From the NCBI GenBank assembly GCA_950075905.1, contig CATMVR010000231.1, positions 1-7,637 of the forward strand: a stretch of 7,637 nucleotides of DNA, written 5' to 3'. Under the pieces are notes generated by a model that searched no databases, was not told the DNA's origin, and was given only the letters and a program-made list of their open reading frames with translations. Shown in pieces: positions 1 through 5,830 of this stretch (position 1 is the stretch's first letter; each line of letters opens with the position of its first letter). The position numbers and the translations under genes were made by a program. The stretch is from an uncultured Persicitalea sp. GTDB taxonomy: Bacteria > Bacteroidota > Bacteroidia > Cytophagales > Spirosomataceae.

Positions 1-482
1 TCCTGCCCGTTGATGGCCCGGATCGAGGGGTTGTAGGTCCACCAGCCGCCATCAAACTGCCCGGTTTTGAATACCTCCGTTACACGGTTTACTTCTTTTG
101 GGTTGGCTGGGTCCGAAATATCAAGCGCTACCAGATCCGTGTAGCTGTCGGCGTAGAGAATATTGCCCCGCACGGCCATATCGCCATTGCCGGGAATGTT
201 GACAAAGGCCACAAAGCGGGGATTGGACGGGTTGCTGTTGTCGATGATATGTAGTCCTTCCTTTATTTCGTTGATAAAAAGGTACTTATCCCGTACGTAA
301 ATTTTACCGGGATGCTCCAAAGCGCGAGGTGCTTCGGTCTTTAACTCCTTGCGGATTTCCAGCAGGGAAATGGTGACGGGCGTAAACTGCTTGCGTACGC
401 GGGTTTCGGTGCAATTGTCGTTGCACGACCAAAGGCTCAGGCTCAGCAGGGCGATGAATAGGGAAAGTACTGGTTTTTTCAT
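1..482 (-). CDS. LVIVD-repeat lipoprotein, N-terminal 160 codons (3' end outside window)
   Basis: Translating from the ATG at 482 gives an uninterrupted reading frame to the window edge. It begins MKKPVLSLFIALLSLSLWSC, a lipoprotein signal peptide with lipobox LWSC and acylated Cys20, so the protein should be exported and lipid-anchored. The mature part contains segments such as KIYVRDKYLFINEIKEGLHI, then IDNSNPSNPRFV, then ILYADSYTDLVALDISDPAN followed by PKEV. The recurring pattern 'IDxSNPxNP / LDISDPANP' is the hallmark of LVIVD repeats, which fold as blades of a beta-propeller. At least two blades are visible; full-length family members usually have several more, so most of the propeller lies left of position 1. 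The molecular role of these surface or periplasmic propellers is generally unknown. The gene is preceded by a plausible promoter and separated from the upstream gene by a terminator-like hairpin. The family call is firm; function is not known. Confidence 0.85.
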   Translation of the reverse strand, partial: MKKPVLSLFIALLSLSLWSCNDNCTETRVRKQFTPVTISLLEIRKELKTEAPRALEHPGKIYVRDKYLFINEIKEGLHIIDNSNPSNPRFVAFVNIPGNGDMAVRGNILYADSYTDLVALDISDPANPKEVNRVTEVFKTGQFDGGWWTYNPSIRAINGQ

Positions 483-501
483 GGTAGTAAAGGATTAGGC
501 T

Positions 502-533
502 CAAATACAGCGTTTCGGTAACTTCTATACAAA
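502..533 (-). promoter_or_regulatory. Candidate Bacteroidota-type promoter of the LVIVD lipoprotein gene
   Basis: On the minus strand TTTG (533-530) is followed after 20 nt by TGTATTTG (509-502), a one-mismatch fit to the Bacteroidota -7 element TAnnTTTG. The element ends 19 nt before the ATG at 482, which leaves a short leader. It lies just downstream of the terminator-like hairpin at 577-605, where a new transcription unit would start. This is a motif match only. Confidence 0.45.
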
Positions 534-576
534 AGACCCGGCTCATCGCCAAAGGGTTGGAAAGGTACCAAACAAA

Positions 577-605
577 ATCGTCCGGAAGCAATGCTCCCGG
601 ACGAT
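577..605 (-). terminator. Rho-independent terminator of the lipocalin-like lipoprotein gene
   Basis: Read on the minus strand, ATCGTCCGG and CCGGACGAT form a perfect 9-bp stem. Beyond a single G/T apposition, AGC and GCT extend it by 3 bp and enclose a 3-nt ATT loop. The stem runs directly into a T-rich tract (the final T plus TTTGTTTGG). It starts 26 nt past the stop codon of the upstream gene and lies before the candidate promoter of the next one. Stem length, GC content and the T tract make this the best terminator in the window. Confidence 0.75.
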
Positions 606-620
606 AACGCACCCCGAAAA

Positions 621-639
621 CGTCAGTACCTTACTGACG
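621..639 (-). terminator. Small stop-codon-spanning hairpin, possible first terminator
   Basis: CGTCAGTA (minus strand 639-632) and TACTGACG (628-621) form a perfect 8-bp stem with a 3-nt AGG loop, followed by TTTTC. The TAA stop of the lipocalin-like gene (633-631) falls at the top of the hairpin. It lies 15 bp before the larger hairpin at 577-605, so the two may act as a tandem terminator or as a 3' end stabiliser. The T run is short, so it would be weak alone. Confidence 0.45.
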
Positions 640-1074
640 CTTGTACTCATACGTGGAGCCATCGGCCACCACGGCTCCCTGATCGGCCCGCTGGTAAAGG
701 AACAAACGCCCCTCCCTCAGTTCGTAGGCCTGATAGGTTGTGTCTTTTTTGTAAAAAATAGCCTCTTTGAAGGCCAGCCCGGTGTTGTTTTTGCCGGTAT
801 ACATTTTGCCGATTTCGACTTCTTTACTATCACGGGTAATGGTGTAGTCGCCGTTGGCGCTATACGTCAGCGTTTCGGTGTAGGGAAGCTTATCGCCCTG
901 CACCCGCATCTGCGTGAGGCCGTAGGTAATGGCGTCGAGTTTCCAGGCACCAACCACCTGGGTGTCAACCCCGTTGATACTTTCTGTTTTTTCGCAGCTG
1001 CTCAAAAGAGCGCCACCAAAGAGCACAATAGCCCAAACCAGGCCCATACCCAGCATTTTTTTCGTTTTTTTCAT
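631..1074 (-). CDS. Small lipocalin-like lipoprotein
   Basis: A 147-residue protein with a lysine-rich N-terminus and hydrophobic stretch ending in the lipobox LLSSC (Cys27), so it should be exported and lipid-anchored. The mature part opens with VVGAWKLDAI, resembling the 'GxW' first strand of lipocalin-like domains common in Bacteroidota lipoproteins. It continues with alternating short beta-type segments (TETLTYSANGDYTI, YQAYELREGRLFLYQ, STYEYKRQ), consistent with a small beta-barrel or sandwich; the remaining length (about 110 residues) suits one such domain. No catalytic motif is visible and the ligand, if any, is unknown. It lies 132 bp downstream of the serpin gene on the same strand, so co-transcription is possible, and it is followed by two hairpins. 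I am confident that it is a real lipoprotein gene and only moderately confident of the lipocalin-like assignment. Confidence 0.8.
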   Translation of the reverse strand: MKKTKKMLGMGLVWAIVLFGGALLSSCEKTESINGVDTQVVGAWKLDAITYGLTQMRVQGDKLPYTETLTYSANGDYTITRDSKEVEIGKMYTGKNNTGLAFKEAIFYKKDTTYQAYELREGRLFLYQRADQGAVVADGSTYEYKRQ

Positions 1075-1091
1075 AGATAAAAAATAATTGT

Positions 1092-1197
1092 GAATGAGTG
1101 AGGGGTCCGCCCCCGCGGTGAGAGAATGAGAGAATGGTGTTGAGCTATAAATGAACTACTGTGAAATTTATTCACTCAATCACTCATTCTCTCATTC
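1092..1197. repeat. Intergenic inverted/direct repeats of a GAATGAG-type unit
   Basis: The gap between the serpin and the lipocalin-like gene holds several copies of a GAATGAG-like unit in both orientations. GAATGAGAGAATG (1124-1136) is the exact reverse complement of CATTCTCTCATTC (1185-1197). GAATGAGTG (1092-1100) is the exact reverse complement of CACTCATTC (1181-1189). The two right-hand arms overlap, so two alternative hairpins with long loops (48 nt for the inner pair, 80 nt for the outer pair) are possible. Between them lie a GC-rich patch (about 1102-1117) and an AT-rich segment. The function is unknown; it may be a dispersed intergenic repeat or an mRNA processing structure. Confidence 0.7.
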
Positions 1198-1206
1198 ATC
1201 ATTGAC

Positions 1207-2415
1207 TTAGGGGTTCATGATGCGTCCCATGAACAGGACTGTATTGGATGTTTTTTCACTAATTAGCAGTACAAATGGATGGTCACAGATATAAGGATCA
1301 GGACCTACCGAGGTTACGCCCACTCCTACGGTGGTAACGGCGGCGGCTTCGGTACCTTTTTCATCTATGCCCAGATACGTATTCTGCTTTACTAAACTTA
1401 CGTACAGGGGTTCGTTGGGGTTTATCTTGTCGAGCTGGGCATCATCGGTGAAGGCCCGCGTCATGCCCATGGCTTTCAGCACATCATTGAGCTTTATTTC
1501 GTAATCCAGCGTAAAGCGCGGCAGGCCTACAGTTACCTGTGCTTCCTTCATGGTACTTTGCAGATCGTTCCAGTTTTGGGCGGTAAATCCCTGGATCAGC
1601 TCGTTCACACCCGTTTCCTGGGCCGGAATCAGTAGTGTCAGGTTATACTGACCGTTGGCATAGGGAAGCTGCACGGCGGCATAGTTGTCCTTGATGGCTG
1701 ACTTGAATTTCTCCTTAATCCGCATCATCTTCACCGTTTTGGTCTGTCCGTTGGCCAAATAAAACGGAGCATCCGATGTTTTTTCGGGGTCGAACTGATA
1801 CTTCCAGTCGCCTTTGAAATACAGGGCATTCAGCAGAAAAAGTACGTCCTGCTCCTGAATCTGGTCAATTACTTTCTTGATCTTGCCGTTGGTCTGTTCG
1901 CTGGCCCAGGTGTTGATTTTGTCTTTGGCCGTCGGGCTGGTAAAGTCCAGTCCTTCTACCCTGGCATCGAACGACTGACGCAATACGTTCAGAAAATTGT
2001 CCTGCACCTGAAAAGTGTTGCGGTACCACACCGAATTGGCCAGTCCCAGCTCTACCTTTGGATCGGCCTCCGGCAGGCCGTTCAGCAGTGCCTGATAGGC
2101 TTCGTTCAGGTCGGCCTGCGAAATCCCTTCTGCTTTCAGAGCTTCTTTGATCTGGGTGGCGGTTTCGCCCTCAGCGCCATTCAGCAGCATGCCCAGGGCC
2201 ATATGCACGCTTAGGGGCGACACGAATACGTTCTCCTGAGCTGGCTGAGTAGCCTGAATCTTATTGAAAAAACTGAATGCGAAATCAGTGGTGCGGTCAG
2301 CAATCTGTGATGAAACCTCAACAGGATTTGTTGTAGGACTCACATTGTCATCGGTACATCGCCATAGGAACAGGCTGAACACAACCGCCCCGGCGAAAGC
2401 TATTACTTTATTCAT
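1207..2415 (-). CDS. Serpin-family protease inhibitor, lipoprotein
   Basis: A 402-residue protein beginning MNKVIAFAGAVVFSLFLWRC. Cys20 is probably lipidated, though Arg before the Cys is an unusual lipobox residue. The mature start CTDDN is acidic, like the surface-export signals of Bacteroidota lipoproteins. The rest is a full-length serpin (usual core about 370 residues): VFVSPLSVHMALGMLLNGAE near residues 64-83, LFLLNALYFKGDWKYQFDPE around 192-211, and the C-terminal signature DHPFVLLISEK followed by LFMGRIMNP. The hinge of the reactive-centre loop, EKGTEAAAV (352-360), has the small residues needed for loop insertion, so an inhibitory, protease-trapping serpin is expected. By alignment to alpha-1-antitrypsin, P1-P1' is about Thr368-Ser369, with Val at P2, pointing to an elastase- or subtilisin-like target; the assignment may be off by one residue. 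The ATG at 2415 gives the complete signal peptide. The family call is firm; target and surface location are inferred. Confidence 0.95.
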   Translation of the reverse strand: MNKVIAFAGAVVFSLFLWRCTDDNVSPTTNPVEVSSQIADRTTDFAFSFFNKIQATQPAQENVFVSPLSVHMALGMLLNGAEGETATQIKEALKAEGISQADLNEAYQALLNGLPEADPKVELGLANSVWYRNTFQVQDNFLNVLRQSFDARVEGLDFTSPTAKDKINTWASEQTNGKIKKVIDQIQEQDVLFLLNALYFKGDWKYQFDPEKTSDAPFYLANGQTKTVKMMRIKEKFKSAIKDNYAAVQLPYANGQYNLTLLIPAQETGVNELIQGFTAQNWNDLQSTMKEAQVTVGLPRFTLDYEIKLNDVLKAMGMTRAFTDDAQLDKINPNEPLYVSLVKQNTYLGIDEKGTEAAAVTTVGVGVTSVGPDPYICDHPFVLLISEKTSNTVLFMGRIMNP

Positions 2416-2529
2416 GGCAAATAGTATTTTTTTAGTTTTACATTACTATAAACGACAAAAACTTCATGCCTTTTATACGTATATAGATTCACTGTCGGGC
2501 TAAAGCGTTGGAATGCCGCCTTACTTTTT

Positions 2530-4056
2530 CTAAAAAACATACCGAACTCCCCAGGCTACGCCGTAAAGTTGCGGGCGAGATTCAAGGCTACTGCCACTAC
2601 GCAGGCTCGACGAGAGGGCCTTCTGATACGAGCCCGTCAGGTTGGCACTCCAATGATCCGACAGGCGGTAGTTGAGGCGTACGCCCGTAGCGGCCGACCA
2701 GCTCAGTGAGCGATATATGCCGTCGTTGGCCGTATTGATAAAGCTGCTTCCCGCGCCAGACTCAATTTCATTTTGCAGAAATACGTTGGCTACCGTGCCC
2801 CCCAGGATGGTATAGTTTACCTTTCCGTCTGGATTGAGCACGTACCCCGCCTGCACGGGTACTTGCACAAAGCGATAGTTGTTACCTGTTTTCTGGTCCA
2901 GGTCGATGTATACTGCGGCCGTATTCATATCCTGCGACAGGCTCGGGCTGAACGCATACTCCCGGTTGGCGGAAGCCCCAGCCCCGGCAAGCAGAGCACC
3001 TTCCAGCACGTTGGCGCTGCGATTGGTGCTGGCATCCAGTACATAGCCATCGCTTTCAAAGGTAGAATTTCCCTGCAGATAGCTCAGGCCGGTTTCAACG
3101 GTCCAGTGTTTGGATAGCTTCATACCCGTTTGCATCTGCACCGCGTACGACAGCCCCGCCTTGCTCGAATTGGACAGCGACTGGCGACTCGCTTTCGCCA
3201 TGCTAAACGCCGCCGGGGGCGAAGTCACACTCACGCCGGGGTTGAACGAGGCGGGCATCACACCCACTCCCGCCCAGTATTCGCGGTTTTGGGTGGGGGG
3301 AGTAATTTCTGCTTCCGGAAACTCCTTCTTGTAGAAAACAAAGCGCTTCTGCACGTATACATCTACCTCCGATACTCCTACTGGCGATAGCAGCGCGATA
3401 GATTCGCGGAGCGTCGGGCCCAGGTTGCCGTCTTCTGTGCCAATGCCGCTGCTGTTGGCGCGGTTAGGCTCGGTGGCGCTCTTTTGCGCAGGTTCCCGCA
3501 GGGCAAGGGCAGACGGCTGGGCCGTTTCTAACGAATTTCTCTCGGTTGCTGCCGCGGGAACTTCACCGACCGACGGTACATTTGCCGCAGAGTGGCTGGC
3601 CAGCTGTGACTCGCCTCCGCTGCTGGCGGAGCTACCTTCCATAGGCGCTCTGCCGCTGCGGGTACCGGTAACCCTTGACTGCGCCGGATCTGCCTTTGCC
3701 TCGGCTCTGGCCAGTGGTTCCTGGTCAGCTGTAGCCGGTTGGCCCGCTTCCGGTAGCGTTGTTTCTTCGGCGCTATCGGTTGGCAGGCTGCGTGTCGCTA
3801 CCTGCGGGGCGTTTTCGCTGCGCTCCCGGGTAAGCTGCAAAATGGGCCAGCTAACCAGCAGCAACGCCACGGCGGCAGCCGCAGCATAGGCAACTTTCGG
3901 GTTTTTCCACCACACCAGTGGTATGATGGGAGCCGCACCGTCTTTGTCGAGACGCTTTTCGATAGCATCCCACACGGTGGGGGGAGGAGTTTCGGAGGCA
4001 GACTCGAACATCCGCTCCCACTCTTCCTCAAATTTGTGTTTTTCTGACTGATTCAT
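2530..4056 (-). CDS. Probable dual membrane-spanning anti-sigma factor (cytoplasmic domain, TM, linker, C-terminal outer-membrane beta-barrel)
   Basis: A 508-residue protein starting inside the 3' end of the ECF sigma gene (29-bp overlap, different frame), the usual place for a cognate anti-sigma factor. Residues 1-53 are charged and cytoplasmic-looking, with a PPPTVWDAIEKRLD segment typical of short Bacteroidota anti-sigma N-termini. Residues about 54-75 form one TM helix rich in Ala, Val and Leu. Residues about 76-258 are a low-complexity linker rich in Ala, Ser, Glu, Pro and Thr, long enough to cross the periplasm. From about 259 to the end come amphipathic beta strands (for example YWAGVGVMPASF, HWTVETGLSYLQ, FVQVPVQAGYVL, LYGVAWGVRYVF), ending in aromatic Phe508 like outer-membrane barrels; eight strands would fit. 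This matches the Dma architecture reported in Bacteroides thetaiotaomicron, where such proteins control dedicated ECF sigma factors. Topology and sigma binding are inferred. The alternative is an outer-membrane protein with an uncleaved N-terminal segment. Confidence 0.8.
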   Translation of the reverse strand: MNQSEKHKFEEEWERMFESASETPPPTVWDAIEKRLDKDGAAPIIPLVWWKNPKVAYAAAAAVALLLVSWPILQLTRERSENAPQVATRSLPTDSAEETTLPEAGQPATADQEPLARAEAKADPAQSRVTGTRSGRAPMEGSSASSGGESQLASHSAANVPSVGEVPAAATERNSLETAQPSALALREPAQKSATEPNRANSSGIGTEDGNLGPTLRESIALLSPVGVSEVDVYVQKRFVFYKKEFPEAEITPPTQNREYWAGVGVMPASFNPGVSVTSPPAAFSMAKASRQSLSNSSKAGLSYAVQMQTGMKLSKHWTVETGLSYLQGNSTFESDGYVLDASTNRSANVLEGALLAGAGASANREYAFSPSLSQDMNTAAVYIDLDQKTGNNYRFVQVPVQAGYVLNPDGKVNYTILGGTVANVFLQNEIESGAGSSFINTANDGIYRSLSWSAATGVRLNYRLSDHWSANLTGSYQKALSSSLRSGSSLESRPQLYGVAWGVRYVF

Positions 4057-4597
4057 TGTCGAATCTTTGTTCTTTGTTCAATTTTTGTTGTAGCAACGTC
4101 CTCGCCCGCGAGTACTGCGACTTTGACGTTCCTTCCGAGATTCCCATCAGTTCGGCAATCTCATTATGTTGGTAGCCTTCAATGGCGTATAGGTTAAAAA
4201 CTGTCTGACACCCCGTGGGCAATTCCTGGATAAAACCCAAAAGCTGCTGCATCTGAAAACCCGAAAGGGTAAACTCAGAATCAGCAACGTGATTGTCGTA
4301 GCTATGCACATCGTCGAGCTCCATTGTATTCTTCTGCTTGCGAATGTGTTTGAGGGCGGTATTCACCACAATGGACTTGATCCAGTACTGCAGCGGCGAA
4401 TCCCCCCGGTAGGAGTCTATATTTTCGTAAATCTTTACGAAAGCATCCTGCAATACGTCCTCTGCATCGGCCCGGTTTTTCAGGTAGCGCAGGCAGATAG
4501 CAAACATCCTCCCCGCAAAAGCATCATACAGACGCTTTTGGGCGGTACGTTCGCGCCGGCGACAGCCGTTGACCAGATCCTGTTCATTTTCGATCAT
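4028..4597 (-). CDS. ECF-type RNA polymerase sigma-70 factor
   Basis: A 189-residue sigma factor of the ECF group, with only regions 2 and 4. Region 2 spans about residues 20-88, including the core-binding/-10 segment DAEDVLQDAFVKIYENI (44-60) and the YWIKSIVVNTALKHIRKQ helix (71-88). Region 4 spans about 115-173, with the -35-reading helix-turn-helix HNEIAELMGISEGTSKSQYS (144-163) followed by RARTLLQQKL. The chosen start is the ATG at 4597 (MIENEQDLVNG), which gives the normal family length. The frame stays open to 4732, but those 45 extra residues (CKNFVVLSNHSF and onward) match nothing in sigma factors and occupy the divergent promoter region. The stop lies 29 bp inside the anti-sigma-like gene, so translational coupling is likely. 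The regulon cannot be read from this window; the pair probably controls an envelope function. Confidence 0.93.
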   Translation of the reverse strand: MIENEQDLVNGCRRRERTAQKRLYDAFAGRMFAICLRYLKNRADAEDVLQDAFVKIYENIDSYRGDSPLQYWIKSIVVNTALKHIRKQKNTMELDDVHSYDNHVADSEFTLSGFQMQQLLGFIQELPTGCQTVFNLYAIEGYQHNEIAELMGISEGTSKSQYSRARTLLQQKLNKEQRFDNESVRKTQI

Positions 4598-4833
4598 CCG
4601 AAGGTAGGGGTGCTTCGTAAGCTTGAAGTTTTGTTGTATTATGAATTGAACACACGTTTTATTCTTCCCAGCTGATAGTAAGATGCTTTGGGGAAAGGAA
4701 TGGTTGGAAAGAACAACAAAATTTTTGCACAATCGGGTACCGGCCCTTTTCTTTTTTCTAAGGCGAGGTTGTTTTTGCGTATACGCTCTTTCCGTATCTT
4801 GTGCCTAACAAAGTTAGTAAATTGAAGGCTACT
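4598..4833. promoter_or_regulatory. Divergent intergenic region between the sigma factor and hydrolase genes
   Basis: This 236-bp gap separates two divergently transcribed genes and must carry promoters for both. The plus-strand promoter candidate is described separately. For the sigma gene I find no convincing match to TTTG-N-TAnnTTTG; the nearest is AAATTTTG on the minus strand near 4720, without a well-placed upstream box. The sigma gene may instead use its own ECF-type promoter. The gap also contains T- and A-rich tracts (4746-4757, 4719-4725) and CGGGTACCGG at 4734-4743, which has GGTACC at its centre. Confidence 0.5.
4774..4801 (+). promoter_or_regulatory. Candidate Bacteroidota-type promoter of the hydrolase gene, with an internal palindrome
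   Basis: TTTG (4774-4777) is followed after 17 nt by TATCTTG (4795-4801), close to the Bacteroidota -7 consensus TAnnTTTG but one T short. This would start transcription around 4808 and leave a leader of about 25 nt before the ATG at 4834. The spacer begins with the perfect 10-bp palindrome GCGTATACGC (4777-4786), which overlaps the G of the upstream box and could be an operator half or a whole small site. Only motif matching supports this. Confidence 0.45.
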
Positions 4834-5766
4834 ATGATAAAATGTATGTTTTTGTTCTTCGTACCCCTGGTCGTTTTTTCGCAGACAAGTTCTTCGGAAG
4901 AGTTTTCGCTTAAAACTCCAACCGGCACCATCCTGGGTACCCTGACAACTCCCGCCGATGCCGGTACTGATACGCCCCTGGTACTGCTCATCGCCGGCTC
5001 CGGCCCCACCGACCGCAATGGAAACGGGCCTGGTTTCAGATCGGATGCCTACCAAAAACTGGCCGAAGCCCTGTCTCAACGGGGTGTAGCTATGCTCCGC
5101 TACGATAAGCGAGGCGTGGCAGGTAGTAAGTCGGCCGCTGTCCGGGAGGAGGACCTTACGTTTGATACCTTCATTCAGGACGCCGTGGGCTGGGTAGATA
5201 CCCTGCGCAAAACCAGACGCTTCGGAAAAATTACCGTTGCGGGCCACAGTGAGGGCTCTCTTATTGGCATGGTGGCCGCCCGCCGGGCTCATGCCGACCG
5301 CTATGTCTCCATAGCCGGTGCCGGACGCAACATCAATGAGGTGCTGAAAACTCAATTGGCTACCCTGCCCGACTCCATGCGCATGGAAGCCTACCGGGGG
5401 TTAGATTCGCTCCGGGAAGGCAAACGCGTGCAAAAGCCTAACCCACTATTGTACAGCATTTTCCGCCCCAGTGTACAACCTTTCGTAATCTCATGGATGC
5501 AGTATGATCCCGCTGAGGAAATCATAAAACTGGACATGCCGGTAGCTATCGTGCAGGGCGGACACGATATTCAGGTAGCAATGAGCGAGGCCGAACGGCT
5601 TCGGGAAGCCCGCCCGTCGGCAAAATGGATTGTTTTTGACGCCATGAATCACCTGCTCAAAGATGCTCCCGCCGAACGCAACGCCAATCTGGCTACGTAC
5701 AATCAGCCCGATTTTCCCCTGACAATAGGGTTGGTGGAGGCTATTGCGGATTTTATTAAGGAGTAA
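4834..5766 (+). CDS. Secreted alpha/beta hydrolase (S33-like serine hydrolase)
   Basis: A 310-residue protein starting MIKCMFLFFVPLVVFSQTSS, a short signal peptide with a likely cleavage near the Ser-Gln that often ends Bacteroidota signals, so the enzyme should be periplasmic or secreted. The fold follows the serine-hydrolase order: oxyanion segment GSGPTDRNGNG (56-66), the MLRYDKRGVAGS strand and turn (87-98), nucleophile elbow GHSEG (137-141, Ser139), acid Asp245 in VQGGHDIQV, and His273 in DAMNHLLKD. All three catalytic residues are present. This resembles the S33/serine aminopeptidase-like hydrolases with a GSGPxDRxG motif, many of which are esterases; the substrate cannot be told. A GTG further upstream (4801) is in frame, but it lies in the promoter and would bury the signal peptide behind 11 extra residues. 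The AsmA-like gene begins 64 bp downstream on the same strand, so an operon is plausible. Confidence 0.92.
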   Translation: MIKCMFLFFVPLVVFSQTSSSEEFSLKTPTGTILGTLTTPADAGTDTPLVLLIAGSGPTDRNGNGPGFRSDAYQKLAEALSQRGVAMLRYDKRGVAGSKSAAVREEDLTFDTFIQDAVGWVDTLRKTRRFGKITVAGHSEGSLIGMVAARRAHADRYVSIAGAGRNINEVLKTQLATLPDSMRMEAYRGLDSLREGKRVQKPNPLLYSIFRPSVQPFVISWMQYDPAEEIIKLDMPVAIVQGGHDIQVAMSEAERLREARPSAKWIVFDAMNHLLKDAPAERNANLATYNQPDFPLTIGLVEAIADFIKE

Positions 5767-5830
5767 AGAGTAACATTGCTGGCACGCCTTTTTTGTGAGT
5801 ACACGCTACGTCGTCATCGTATAGCCCAAA

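Noticed and set aside
304..612. Minus-strand open frame overlapping the LVIVD gene
   Set aside because: It is in another frame from the lipoprotein, crosses the terminator and promoter, and resembles no protein.
1092..1197. CRISPR array
   Set aside because: Copies are short, irregularly spaced and in both orientations, with no uniform spacers or cas genes.
2264..2503. Plus-strand open frame over the serpin 5' end
   Set aside because: It is antisense to the serpin signal peptide region, with no recognisable features.
3425..3889. Plus-strand open frame opposite the anti-sigma linker
   Set aside because: Its Ala/Ser/Leu-rich product is the complement of the GC-rich linker, which tends to keep all frames open.
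4598..4732. N-terminal extension of the sigma factor
   Set aside because: The 45 residues are not sigma-like and lie in the divergent regulatory region; the ATG at 4597 gives the normal length.
4736..4757. Possible plus-strand terminator (GGG...CCC followed by T-rich DNA)
   Set aside because: The stem is only about 3 bp and no plus-strand gene ends here.
4801..4833. GTG start for the hydrolase
   Set aside because: It overlaps the promoter -7 element and would displace the signal peptide from the N-terminus.
4639..5355. Long minus-strand open frame opposite the hydrolase gene
   Set aside because: It has no recognisable domain or signal peptide and lies antisense to a clear hydrolase with intact catalytic residues.
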